From the NCBI RefSeq assembly GCF_007830515.1, contig NZ_VLKT01000037.1:1-64000 (forward strand): DNA of 64,000 nt, read 5' to 3'. This DNA is from Mesorhizobium tianshanense. GTDB lineage: Bacteria; Pseudomonadota; Alphaproteobacteria; Rhizobiales; Rhizobiaceae. This document shows, piece by piece, positions 51,653 to 60,227 of this stretch. Position numbers and translations under genes: made by a program. Each line of letters begins with the position of its first letter. Within the stretch, counting starts at the first letter, position 1. The notes under the pieces are model-generated. The model saw only the letters and a list, made by a program, of their open reading frames with translations. It did no database searches and was not told where the DNA came from.

Positions 51653-53512
51653 TTACGCTGCTTTTGGAAGATAAATGGTGAAGCGGGTGCCGCCGTCGTC
51701 GCTCGAAACTTCGATGCGTCCGCCATAGTCGGCGACGATGTCCTTCGAGATGACGAGACCGAGGCCGAGGCCTTTTTCCTTGGAGGTGTTGAATGGCGTG
51801 AACAGCGACTTGAGGATCCCTGGCGGGATGCCGGGTCCATTGTCGGAGACGCCGACCATGACACCGTCAGCCGTCTCTTCGACCGAGACCTGCACCCTGG
51901 CATCGTCGCGGCCTTCCAGCGCCTCCAGCGCGTTCTGGAACAGGTTGATCATCACCTGTTCGAGCCGCACCCGGTTGCCCATGACCTTGAGGCTCGGCGG
52001 CGGCAGCTCGATAGCCAGCGCGTCGAGCCGGCCGGCAAAGCGGCTTCTCAACAGCATCACGGCGCCCTCGATGACACCGCGCAATTCGACCGGCTCGGCG
52101 GCGGTGCGGCCCTTGCGGGCAAAGGCCTTCAATTCCTCGGTGATGGTGCCGATGCGTTCGGTAAGTGCTGCGATGGCGCCGAGGTTTTCCTCGGCAGGCC
52201 TGGTCTGCTTGCGATCGAGGAAGGTGCGGGCATTGTCGGCATAGGCGCGGATGGTAGCGACCGGCTGGTTGATCTCATGGGCGACGCCGGCGGCGACCTG
52301 GCCGAGGATGGCGAGACGGTTGGCCTGGACCAGCTCCTGCTGCACCACCTGGAGCTTTGCTTCGGTGCCGCGGTGGTCAGTAATCTCGGCTTGCAGCCGG
52401 TCGCGGGCCTGGCTCAGATCCTCGGTGCGTTCGATGACGCGGCGTTCGAGTTCGCCGCGCGCCGCCTGTTCGGCGGCGATGCGCATTTGCGCCGACTGGC
52501 GGCGCCACAGGAGATAGGCGGCGAAACCAAGCAGCGGGATGACGACGCCCAGCGCCAGAAGCCGCATTTCACGGATCGCGGCAGCGACCGGCGCTTCTGC
52601 CGGGACGAGATAGTCGAGCCGCCAGGGGGTCGAAGGGACCGGCGTGGAGAGGCGCAGATATTCCGCATCGCTGCCGCCCGGCGTCACGGCATGGACGATC
52701 GACACGTCGGGGCTCAGCGCCTCAGGGCGCGTGATCGGCAACGGCACCAGCGGCGCGTCGCCGAACTGCTTGATATCACGGATGGCGGCAAGCTCTGGGC
52801 CGGCCAGCGGCGTCGTCGTCATGAAGCGCCAGGATGGCACGCTGGTGATCAGCACGACGCCATGCTCGTCGCTGACATAGGCCGGGCGGTTCGCCTCGTG
52901 CCAATCGGCCTCGAGCTGGTCGAACTCCATCTTGACGACGACGACGCCGAGCGGTGCGGCAGCATCGCCGACGCGCCGCGAGATGTAGAGGCCGGGGCGT
53001 TTGCTGACATTGCCGAGCGCGAAATACTCGGCGGTTCCGGCCTGCATCGCGCCGGAGAAATAATCGCGGAAGCGGTAGTCGTTGCCGACGAAGCTGATCG
53101 GCTCGCGCCAGTTGCTGGAGGCGATCGCCAGTCCGTCGGTGCCGATGACATAGAGCACCGACGCCTTGGTGCCGGAGACCAGCCCCTCGAGCTTGCGGTT
53201 CAGCACATCGATTGCAGCGGCACTTTTCTGCGACAGCGCGTCACGCACCTGCTGGTCTTCCGACAAGAGCAGGGGCAGGGCGCGCGGGCTTTCCAGCACG
53301 GCGCGCAGCAGCGCGACCTTCAGATTGGCGTCGGTGCGGCCCTGCGCCGCCAGCGTGCCGACCTCTGTAGTGCGGCCGTACAGGCCGGCGCCGTAAAGTG
53401 CTGCCGCGGCGATCGCAAGGGCGACGGCCGCAAACAGCAGCCAGGAACGGCGCGCCCGCCTGCCGAGTTGCTCGGGCGTTGACGACAAGGCAGCGGCGGG
53501 GCGTTGCAGCAT
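51653..53512 (-). CDS. dctB: C4-dicarboxylate sensor histidine kinase DctB
   Basis: A 619-residue membrane kinase. Two membrane helices near residues 24-46 and 308-330 flank a periplasmic dicarboxylate-sensing double-PAS region (ASSNWREPISFVGNDYRFRD, GLYISRRVGDAAAPLGVVVV). A coiled linker leads to the H-box GVAHEINQPVATIRAYADNA and the ATPase domain with N (FQNALEAL), G1 (DNGPGIPP) and G2 (GLGLGLV) boxes. It phosphorylates DctD. Start choice is open: ATG 53512 is given, ATG 53527 is also possible; upstream in-frame TTG at 53539 overlaps an activator site. Confidence 0.92.
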   Translation of the reverse strand: MLQRPAAALSSTPEQLGRRARRSWLLFAAVALAIAAAALYGAGLYGRTTEVGTLAAQGRTDANLKVALLRAVLESPRALPLLLSEDQQVRDALSQKSAAAIDVLNRKLEGLVSGTKASVLYVIGTDGLAIASSNWREPISFVGNDYRFRDYFSGAMQAGTAEYFALGNVSKRPGLYISRRVGDAAAPLGVVVVKMEFDQLEADWHEANRPAYVSDEHGVVLITSVPSWRFMTTTPLAGPELAAIRDIKQFGDAPLVPLPITRPEALSPDVSIVHAVTPGGSDAEYLRLSTPVPSTPWRLDYLVPAEAPVAAAIREMRLLALGVVIPLLGFAAYLLWRRQSAQMRIAAEQAARGELERRVIERTEDLSQARDRLQAEITDHRGTEAKLQVVQQELVQANRLAILGQVAAGVAHEINQPVATIRAYADNARTFLDRKQTRPAEENLGAIAALTERIGTITEELKAFARKGRTAAEPVELRGVIEGAVMLLRSRFAGRLDALAIELPPPSLKVMGNRVRLEQVMINLFQNALEALEGRDDARVQVSVEETADGVMVGVSDNGPGIPPGILKSLFTPFNTSKEKGLGLGLVISKDIVADYGGRIEVSSDDGGTRFTIYLPKAA

Positions 53513-53519
53513 CGCCCAT

Positions 53520-53539
53520 TTGTGCATGATTTCGCACAA
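53520..53539. promoter_or_regulatory. DctD upstream activator site 1
   Basis: TTGTGC-N8-GCACAA is a perfect dyad, matching the GTGCG/CGCAC style of DctD sites. It lies about 107 bp upstream of the sigma-54 -24 element of dctA and at the very start of dctB. Confidence 0.65.
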
Positions 53540-53555
53540 AGCACAATTCGATCTA

Positions 53556-53569
53556 TGCGAATATTCGCA
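53556..53569. promoter_or_regulatory. DctD upstream activator site 2
   Basis: TGCGAATATTCGCA is a perfect 14-bp palindrome. Its centre is 33 bp from site 1, about three helical turns, so the two sites lie on the same face of the helix, as in known rhizobial dctA control regions. Confidence 0.65.
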
Positions 53570-53645
53570 CTTCCTGGGCGCGAAGCGAGTCTTGGGACTT
53601 GAGAATACTCAACAAAATCAAAGGGAGATTCTCTTCCGCGCAATG

Positions 53646-53661
53646 TGGCACGGCGGTTGCA
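53646..53661 (+). promoter_or_regulatory. Sigma-54 promoter of dctA
   Basis: TGGCAC-GGCGG-TTGCA matches the -24/-12 consensus at every conserved position, with GG and GC 12 bp apart. It is 91 bp upstream of the dctA ATG and downstream of two activator dyads. Confidence 0.92.
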
Positions 53662-53751
53662 AACACGAATTCAGCAGTCGCGAGGCTGCTGGAGGTCAAA
53701 GCAATTGCCCCGGGAGGTCGAGGGTTCGATCGGGGCGCCATGGAGGACGTC

Positions 53752-55083
53752 ATGCAAACAGCATTCGCTGCCGCCGAGCCGCGCGGCAAACTTCCCTTCT
53801 ATCGGCATCTTTACGTGCAGGTGCTGGCGGCGATCGCCGCCGGCGTGCTGCTTGGTCACTTCTATCCCGAAACCGGTGAGGCGCTGAAGCCGCTCGGCGA
53901 CGCCTTCATCAAGCTGGTCAAGATGGTGATCGCACCGGTGATCTTCCTGACGGTGGCCACCGGCATTGCCGGCGTTTCCGACCTGCAGAAAGTGGGCCGC
54001 GTCGCCGGCAAGGCGATGATCTACTTCCTGGCATTCTCGACGCTGGCGCTTGTCGTCGGCCTCGTCGTGTCGAACGTCGTGCAGCCGGGCGCCGGCATGC
54101 ACATCAACCCGGCCACGCTCGATCCCACCAAGGTGGCGACCTTTGCCGAGAAGGCGCACGACACAACCATTGTCGGCTTCCTGATGAACATCATCCCCGA
54201 CACCATCACCGGCGCTTTCGCGAAGGGCGACATCCTGCAGGTGCTGTTCTTCTCGGTGCTGTTCGGCGTTGCCTTGGCCATGGTCGGCGATCGCGGCCGC
54301 CCGGTCGTCGATTTCCTGCAGGCACTGACCACGCCGATCTTCCGCCTCGTCGCCATCCTGATGAAAGCCGCACCGATCGGCGCTTTCGGCGCCATGGCTT
54401 TCACCATTGGCAAATACGGCATTGGCTCGATCGCCAACCTCGCCATGCTGATCGGCACATTCTACCTGACCGCGCTGCTGTTCGTGGTGGTGGTGCTTGG
54501 CGCGGTTGCCCGCTACAACGGCTTCTCGATCCTGGCGTTGATCCGCTACATCAAGGAAGAGCTGCTGCTGGTGCTCGGCACCTCGTCCTCGGAAGCGGCA
54601 CTGCCCGGGCTGATGGCCAAGATGGAGCGCGCCGGCTGCAACCGTTCGGTGGTCGGGCTGGTCATCCCGACCGGCTATTCCTTCAATCTCGACGGCACCA
54701 ACATCTACATGACGCTTGCCGCCCTGTTCATCGCCCAGGCGACCGACACGCCGCTCACCTTCGGCGACCAGATATTGCTGCTCGCCGTCGCCATGCTGAG
54801 TTCCAAGGGCGCCGCCGGCATCACCGGCGCCGGCTTCATCACGCTTGCCGCGACCCTCTCGGTGGTCCCCACCGTGCCGGTCGCCGGCATGGCGCTGATC
54901 CTCGGCGTCGACCGCTTCATGTCGGAGTGCCGGGCACTGACCAACTTCATCGGCAACGCGGTGGCGACGGTGGTCGTGGCGCGCTGGGAAGGGGAACTCG
55001 ACCAGACCCAGTTCGCCGCCGCGATGGCCGGTGACTTGCCCGAGGAAGTCGACCTGTCGCTGCCCGGGCTGCAGGCCGCCTGA
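53752..55083 (+). CDS. dctA: C4-dicarboxylate:cation symporter DctA
   Basis: A 443-residue inner-membrane carrier of the DAACS/glutamate-transporter family that imports succinate, fumarate and malate. Signatures are LYVQVLAAIAAGVLLGHFYP, FIKLVKMVIAPVIFLTVATG, the serine-rich hairpin LGTSSSEAALPGLM, and VIPTGYSFNLDGTNIYMTLA with the substrate-binding Asp/Asn. ATG 53752 is chosen because GGAGG lies 7 bases upstream and the start must fall after the sigma-54 promoter at 53646; ATG 53740 is an alternative. In rhizobia DctA feeds nitrogen-fixing bacteroids. It is divergent from dctBD. Confidence 0.95.
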   Translation: MQTAFAAAEPRGKLPFYRHLYVQVLAAIAAGVLLGHFYPETGEALKPLGDAFIKLVKMVIAPVIFLTVATGIAGVSDLQKVGRVAGKAMIYFLAFSTLALVVGLVVSNVVQPGAGMHINPATLDPTKVATFAEKAHDTTIVGFLMNIIPDTITGAFAKGDILQVLFFSVLFGVALAMVGDRGRPVVDFLQALTTPIFRLVAILMKAAPIGAFGAMAFTIGKYGIGSIANLAMLIGTFYLTALLFVVVVLGAVARYNGFSILALIRYIKEELLLVLGTSSSEAALPGLMAKMERAGCNRSVVGLVIPTGYSFNLDGTNIYMTLAALFIAQATDTPLTFGDQILLLAVAMLSSKGAAGITGAGFITLAATLSVVPTVPVAGMALILGVDRFMSECRALTNFIGNAVATVVVARWEGELDQTQFAAAMAGDLPEEVDLSLPGLQAA

Positions 55084-55539
55084 TTATTCAGGCCCGCGCC
55101 CATACAGTCCGGAGCCGGTTCGCCGGCTTCGGAAGAGCAACGGCCGTCGCTGCATGTAGCCTGAAACGCAATGCCGCCTTGTTTTCGGCGCGGGCTTGTT
55201 CCGGCCGCATTTGACGGTCACCATCCGCCATGCCTTCAAGGCGCCCGTCCGCTTCGATCCCGACGTGATCGTGACCGAAGGCGGCACCATTTCCGTCGGG
55301 CTCGGTTGCGGCATCGTCCTGACCGAAACCGTCGGAGCCTTTGCTGCCGCCGACCATACTCTTGACCCGGGCGGCCAGTGTTGAAGGCAATGGCGGCCTC
55401 ATTGCGAAGTCGCAACGCAAGACGTGACCCGTCTCTTGATGGAAAGCCGTTTCCTCAGGAAACTCGTCGGGCACTTGAAGAGGTGGCAGACCCACGAGCG
55501 GATTTGCCGAAACCAAAGCAAGATGCGAGGTCAAATGCG
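55084..55539. other. 456-bp gap after dctA with a possible gene remnant
   Basis: A small stem AGCCGG-TTCG-CCGGCT (55113-55128) follows dctA. The plus frame 55160-55384 is open with strong G/C-ending codons (for example VIVTEGGTISVGLGCGIVLT), but has no credible start or known family, so it may be a remnant. The rest up to the glycosyltransferase leader shows nothing I can support. Confidence 0.4.
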
Positions 55540-56604
55540 ATGCAACCCGTGCCGAGAATTCCGGTATCCATCATCATCCCGAACTACAATTACGCGCGGT
55601 TCCTCAAGCGCAGCATCGATAGCGCCCTGGAGCAGGACTACGCGGATGTCGAAGTCATCGTCGTCGACGATGCATCGCAGGACAATTCCACGACAATCAT
55701 AGAATCATATCGCGACGAGATCCTCGCATGCCCGCGAGCGCAAAATGGCGGGCATGCCGCGGCGTTCAACACAGGCTTTGCGGCAAGCTCTGGCAAGATC
55801 GTCCTGTTCCTCGACGCCGACGATTATCTCTATCCAACCGCCGTTTCCACGATCGTCGACATCTGGGATGCGGCTACGGCCCAGGTGCAGTCCAGGCTGC
55901 ACATCGTCGACGAACGGCTACGCGTCAAGGACGTCTTTCCGCCGCCCGAACTGCCCTTCGACAGCGGCGACGTCATGCCGAAACTGCTGCACAAGGGCCG
56001 TTACCAGACAACCGTGACCAGCGGGCTGGCCTTTGACCGCGCAACGCTGGAAGCGATCATGCCGATTCCCGAGCCGGAGTTCCGCCAGGGCGCCGATGGC
56101 TATCTTGCAACGCTGGCGCCGCTTTACGGGCATGTTCAATCCATTGACGAATGCGTCGGCGCCTACCGGATCCACGGCGCCAACCATTCGGTGTTCGGCG
56201 AAAAGCTCGCCGAACGGGCGCGCTGGCGGGTCAGGCACGATTTCCAGCGCATGCAGGCGCTGTCGGAGCAGGCCGCCGGGATCGGCCTGACCATCGTGCC
56301 GTCGGATGCTGTCCGCCACGACCCGGTCCACCTGGAAGAGCGGCTGGCGTCGCTGTGCGCGGACAAGGGCCGGCATCCCGTGGCCGACGATTCCCGGCTG
56401 GCGCTGGGGACGGCCGGCGCCGTAGCCAGCCTCGAAATGACGGTGTCCCTGCGGCGGCGCGCCATCCTTGCCGCCTGGTTCCTGTCGGTCGGCATGCTGC
56501 CGCGGAAAATGGCCATGTCGGTCCTGTCGTGGAAGCTTGACGCATCGTCGAGACCGGCATTCCTTGCGCGGATGTCCAAGACCATCCGCCACGCCATGGG
56601 ATAG
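55540..56604 (+). CDS. Family 2 glycosyltransferase
   Basis: A 354-residue GT-A fold transferase. The nucleotide-sugar part starts VSIIIPNYNYARFLKRSIDS and has VIVVDDASQDNS and the metal-binding DxD-type LFLDADDYLYP near residue 90; a helical C-terminal third follows without obvious membrane spans. It transfers a sugar in polysaccharide or surface glycan synthesis; acceptor unknown. ATG 55540 follows GCGAGGTC and begins right before the catalytic domain; the longer frame to 55378 is less likely. It stands alone, convergent with the ferritin-like gene. Confidence 0.87.
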   Translation: MQPVPRIPVSIIIPNYNYARFLKRSIDSALEQDYADVEVIVVDDASQDNSTTIIESYRDEILACPRAQNGGHAAAFNTGFAASSGKIVLFLDADDYLYPTAVSTIVDIWDAATAQVQSRLHIVDERLRVKDVFPPPELPFDSGDVMPKLLHKGRYQTTVTSGLAFDRATLEAIMPIPEPEFRQGADGYLATLAPLYGHVQSIDECVGAYRIHGANHSVFGEKLAERARWRVRHDFQRMQALSEQAAGIGLTIVPSDAVRHDPVHLEERLASLCADKGRHPVADDSRLALGTAGAVASLEMTVSLRRRAILAAWFLSVGMLPRKMAMSVLSWKLDASSRPAFLARMSKTIRHAMG

Positions 56605-56694
56605 CCTTGACGGGATGTGGCTTGTGAAGCCCGTCGATGATACGCAAGAGCGGCGCCGACCAGGCGACGGAATGTCATCCGCTTTCGGGAGGGG

Positions 56695-56725
56695 CTGAGC
56701 CCTGATGGCAAACACCAGGGCTCAG
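56695..56725. terminator. Bidirectional hairpin between convergent genes
   Basis: CTGAGCCCTG (56695-56704) and CAGGGCTCAG (56716-56725) are perfectly complementary with an 11-base loop. It sits between the stops of the glycosyltransferase and the ferritin-like gene and could stop transcription from both sides; no T run is present. Confidence 0.6.
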
Positions 56726-56739
56726 GGAGTAGCAAGGGA

Positions 56740-57267
56740 TCATGCAGCCTCTGCGAGAGCGCGTTCGTTCACGCCGGATTCGCCCAGCTTGGTGAGAGCC
56801 TCGTCTGTTGCCACCTCTTCCTGCAGCGTGGTCCTGAGAAGCTGCAGAGCATCCTTCATGCCAAGCTGTTCTGCCCACGCGATGAGCGTGCCGTAGCGGG
56901 CTATTTCGTAGTGCTCCACAGCCTGTGCCGCGGCAACGAGGCCTGCATCCAACGCCGGAATTCCCTCATATTCTTCGAGGATTTCCGAGCCTTCTTCGAG
57001 AATGCCGTCGATCGCCGGGCAGGTCTTGCCGCGAGCCGGCTTTCCGAGAAGGTCGAACACCTGCTCGAGGCGATCGACCTGTCCCTCGGTTTCCATTTGG
57101 TGCTTTTCGAACGCGGCCATGACCTCCTTCGCTTCGGCGCCCTTGGCCATTTTGGGCAGGGCCTTCAGTATCTTCTTTTCCGCGTAGTAGAGGTCCTTCA
57201 GGCCGTCGAGGAACAGATCCTCAAGGCTTTTGGACTTCGACGTTGAGGCCTTTTTCGTTGTCGCCAT
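56740..57267 (-). CDS. YciE/YciF-type ferritin-like protein (DUF892)
   Basis: A 175-residue four-helix-bundle protein with a Lys/Ser/Thr-rich N-terminal tail (MATTKKASTSKSKS) and the family core SLEDLFLDGLKDLYYAEKKI, followed by EKHQMETEGQVDRLEQVF, CPAIDGILEEG and AVEHYEIARYGTLIAWAE. The Glu and His residues of the bundle can form a di-iron site. YciF-like proteins are linked to general stress in bacteria. ATG 57267 is preceded by GGGAGATCGG. It stands alone. Confidence 0.9.
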   Translation of the reverse strand: MATTKKASTSKSKSLEDLFLDGLKDLYYAEKKILKALPKMAKGAEAKEVMAAFEKHQMETEGQVDRLEQVFDLLGKPARGKTCPAIDGILEEGSEILEEYEGIPALDAGLVAAAQAVEHYEIARYGTLIAWAEQLGMKDALQLLRTTLQEEVATDEALTKLGESGVNERALAEAA

Positions 57268-57376
57268 TTTCCGATCTCCCGTTGATGAGCCATCCACTGC
57301 CGGAGGCCCTAGTCAACACGGATCGGCGCAACTTGTTCCGACGAATTTCGACTTGCGAACCGGCTTGCCTCAGCTC

Positions 57377-58183
57377 TCAGTGCGCGCCGCGCAGCCTGTC
57401 CACCAAGCTGCGTACCGCAAGCACCAAAACCGTGACGATGATCAGGATCACCGAGAGTGCTGCGATCGCCGGGTCGATGTTGTCGCGCAGGCCCATCCAC
57501 ATCAGCCTGGGCAGCGTGATGGCGTTGACCGAGGTGATGAACAGGGTGACGCCGATCTCTTCCCAAGACAGTACGAAGGACAGAAGGGCCGCGGTGATTA
57601 TCCCGAACTTTATGTTGGGCATGATGATGCGGGTGGCGCGCTCCCACACTGTGGCGCCAAGGCCGCGCGCGGCGAGGTCGATGCGTCGGTCGAGCTGGCT
57701 GAGCGACACCAGGATCAGCACCGTGGCGAAGGGCACCGTCATAACCGAATGCGCCATGGCGACGCCGAGCCAGGTGTCGTAGCCGAAGAATGAGCTGACG
57801 CCCGAGATCGAGGTCAGCAGGAAGTAGAGCGTGATCGCCGAGACCACCGGCGGCACCACCATCGGCAGCAGCACAAAGCCGACGAGTGCGGCGGTGAAGC
57901 GCGGCTGGAACATCCAGACGCCGAGGCTGAAGCACAGCGCCAGCACGGTCGAGAACGCGCTGCTGACGACGCCGATCCTGATCGAGAGCAGGATCGAGTT
58001 GATCCAGCGCGGATCCTCGATCAGCGCCCGGTAGTGGCGCAGCGACAATTCACCCGAAGGCATCGCCAGCATGCGGCTCGGCGTCAGCGACACCGGGATG
58101 ACGGCGAGCAGCGGCAACAGCAGGAACAGCGCAACCAGAGCGGCGAGGATCAGCGAGACGGGGCCGGGGCGATAGGTCGGCAT
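57377..58183 (-). CDS. Spermidine/putrescine-type ABC permease (PotC-like)
   Basis: A 268-residue inner-membrane permease with about six spans. It shows the EAA loop LDRRIDLAARGLGATVWERA with RIIMPNIKFGIITAALLSF and the SWEEIGVTLF segment typical of PotC. ATG 58183 shares a base with the stop of the upstream permease (TGATG), giving tight coupling. With the PotB-, PotD- and PotA-like genes upstream it forms a complete importer for a polyamine-like or other small cationic compound. It is the last gene of the operon. Confidence 0.9.
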   Translation of the reverse strand: MPTYRPGPVSLILAALVALFLLLPLLAVIPVSLTPSRMLAMPSGELSLRHYRALIEDPRWINSILLSIRIGVVSSAFSTVLALCFSLGVWMFQPRFTAALVGFVLLPMVVPPVVSAITLYFLLTSISGVSSFFGYDTWLGVAMAHSVMTVPFATVLILVSLSQLDRRIDLAARGLGATVWERATRIIMPNIKFGIITAALLSFVLSWEEIGVTLFITSVNAITLPRLMWMGLRDNIDPAIAALSVILIIVTVLVLAVRSLVDRLRGAH

Positions 58184-59016
58184 CAGATCATCTGCTTCGG
58201 TCTGACATAGCGGAACAGCAGCGCCATCAGCGCGCCGACGAACAGCACCAGCACGACGCTGATCGCAGCCCCCAGTCCCCAGTCCGGACTCTGGAAGATG
58301 CGGAGATAGATCAGCTCGGCGATCATCACGCTGCGGCCGCCGCCGAGGATCGCCGGCGTGACGAAGAATCCGAGCGAAAAGACGAAGGCAATCAGTGCCG
58401 AGCCGATAATGCCGGAGCGGGTCATCGGCACGAAGACAGACCAGAAGGTGCGCATGCGGCTGGAGCCGAGCCCGCGCGCCGCCAAAAGCACGCGGTCGTC
58501 GAGGCTGCGCATGGACGACGCCAGCGGAAAGACGGCGAAAGGAATGAGGAAATGCGTCATGCCGACGATGACGCCGAATTCGTTGCGCACCAGCGTCAGC
58601 GGTTCCGAGATGAAGCCGGTCGCCTGCAGCCAGGTGTTGATCAGGCCGCGATTGGACAGCAGCGCCACCCAGCCGAAGGCGCGCGTCAGCACCGAGATCC
58701 AGAACGGCACCAAGATGCAGAACTCGGCGACCACGCGCTGCACCGGCGTGCCGCGCACCCAGACAACGGTGATGGCATAGGCGGCGGTGACCGATACTAG
58801 GGTGACGATTGCCGCGATGCGCAGCGTGCGGATGAACACCGACTGCACCAGCGGGTCGGTGGCCAGCGCCCCATACTGCCCGAGCCCCGGCTCGGGCAGG
58901 GTGAAGCTCCAATTGACGACGCCGAGGAATGGCCACGCGTAGGCAAGCACGAGGAACAGGAGCAGCGGCGCCATCAACAGCGCCGCGCCCATCCTGTCGG
59001 AGAGATATGCTTTCAT
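58183..59016 (-). CDS. Spermidine/putrescine-type ABC permease (PotB-like)
   Basis: A 277-residue permease with about six membrane spans, with VRGTPVQRVVAEFCILVPFW and the EAA loop LDDRVLLAARGLGSSRMRTF followed by VFVPMTRSGIIGSALIAF. It is the first of the two channel subunits, starting 24 bp after the binding-protein stop and overlapping the PotC-like gene by one base. Confidence 0.9.
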   Translation of the reverse strand: MKAYLSDRMGAALLMAPLLLFLVLAYAWPFLGVVNWSFTLPEPGLGQYGALATDPLVQSVFIRTLRIAAIVTLVSVTAAYAITVVWVRGTPVQRVVAEFCILVPFWISVLTRAFGWVALLSNRGLINTWLQATGFISEPLTLVRNEFGVIVGMTHFLIPFAVFPLASSMRSLDDRVLLAARGLGSSRMRTFWSVFVPMTRSGIIGSALIAFVFSLGFFVTPAILGGGRSVMIAELIYLRIFQSPDWGLGAAISVVLVLFVGALMALLFRYVRPKQMI

Positions 59017-59040
59017 CTCGGCCCCGGTTGTCCCGGCTTA

Positions 59041-60156
59041 TCAGGCGGAGATGATCTTCGTGTATTCGTCGAGCGCTGCCCCGTAGTTCTTGGCGTACCA
59101 CTCCATGTCGAGCGCGATCTGCTTCTTCATGTTTTCGGGGTCGACGGGGTTGATGCGCTTCTTGTCGGCGGGGATAAGCGCGTCGGCGGCCGGGTTGGCC
59201 GGGCCCTGGCCGAGCTTGTCGAACATGACCAGCTGCTTTTCCGGATCCTGGGCGCTGGCGATGAACTTCATCGCCGCGTCCTTGCCGCCGGGATTGCCTT
59301 TGAGCACGGCGAGCGCGCCGGGAGAGATCAGGCCCTGGTCCCAGATGAACTTGATCTGGCCGCCGGAATCCTGCTCGATCAGCGAGGCGCGGGTCGACCA
59401 CACGATCGCCATCGAGGCCTCGCCGTTGAGCAGCACGCTCTGGCTTTCGGCGCCGCCGCCCCAATAGGCCACGACATTCTCCTTGAAGGCGGCGATCTTG
59501 TCATGCGCGCGCTTGAGGTCGAGCGGGTAGAGCTCGGCCGGCGCGATGCCGTCGGCAAGCAGGGCGGCTTCCCAGCTCGACACGCCCCATTTGTAGAGCG
59601 AGCGCTTGCCGGGGAATTTCGCCACGTCGAAGAAATCGGCCATGCCGGTCGGCGCTTCGCTGCCATATTTCTCGGAATCATAGGCAATGACGTAGGAGAA
59701 GAAATAGGTCGAGGCGGCGTGTTCCCAGCCAAAACCCTCGCGCATCTTCTTCTTGTCGACGACCGCGTAGTCGATCGGCTCGAGCATGCCCTGGGCGCCG
59801 AGCGTGATGGCCGAGAACGGGTCGACATCGACCAGGTCCCAGGTCGGGGCGCCGCTTTTGAACTGAGCCGCGATCGCGCCTTCGGTCGGGCCCGAGCCGT
59901 CCATCTTGACGGTGATGCCGGTCTCCTTGGTGAAGGCCTGGCCATAGGCCGCGTCATAGGCGGTGATGGCGTCGCCGCCCCAGTTGACCAGCACCAGTTC
60001 CTTGGCTTGCGCAAAGGCGCCGGTCGAGCGCAGCAGCATCGGCGTGCCGGCCAGCACGAGTGCGGCCAGCTGTGTGAACTGCCGGCGCGAGATCTCGCCG
60101 CGCGCGGCCCTGGCGGACAGGGTCTCGATGGCGTGTTTTTTGCTTTCGTTTGTCAT
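59041..60156 (-). CDS. Periplasmic binding protein of the polyamine-type ABC transporter (Tat signal)
   Basis: A 371-residue extracellular solute-binding protein (PotD-type). The N-terminus ISRRQFTQLAALVLAGTPML has a twin-arginine motif (SRRQF), so it is probably exported folded through Tat. The mature part begins KELVLVNWGGDAITAYDAAY, with TKETGITVKMDGSGPTEG and WDLVDVDPFSAI, as in the family that binds polyamines and related compounds. ATG 60156 follows AAAGGGGAACTGAC. It leads into the two permease genes; the ATPase gene precedes it by 71 bp. Confidence 0.9.
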   Translation of the reverse strand: MTNESKKHAIETLSARAARGEISRRQFTQLAALVLAGTPMLLRSTGAFAQAKELVLVNWGGDAITAYDAAYGQAFTKETGITVKMDGSGPTEGAIAAQFKSGAPTWDLVDVDPFSAITLGAQGMLEPIDYAVVDKKKMREGFGWEHAASTYFFSYVIAYDSEKYGSEAPTGMADFFDVAKFPGKRSLYKWGVSSWEAALLADGIAPAELYPLDLKRAHDKIAAFKENVVAYWGGGAESQSVLLNGEASMAIVWSTRASLIEQDSGGQIKFIWDQGLISPGALAVLKGNPGGKDAAMKFIASAQDPEKQLVMFDKLGQGPANPAADALIPADKKRINPVDPENMKKQIALDMEWYAKNYGAALDEYTKIISA

Positions 60157-60227
60157 GTCAGTTCCCCTTTTTGTCGTTGATCGTTCTGGAGTCGGCCTGG
60201 CGCTTTTCAGCTCCGCCACGCCGATCG

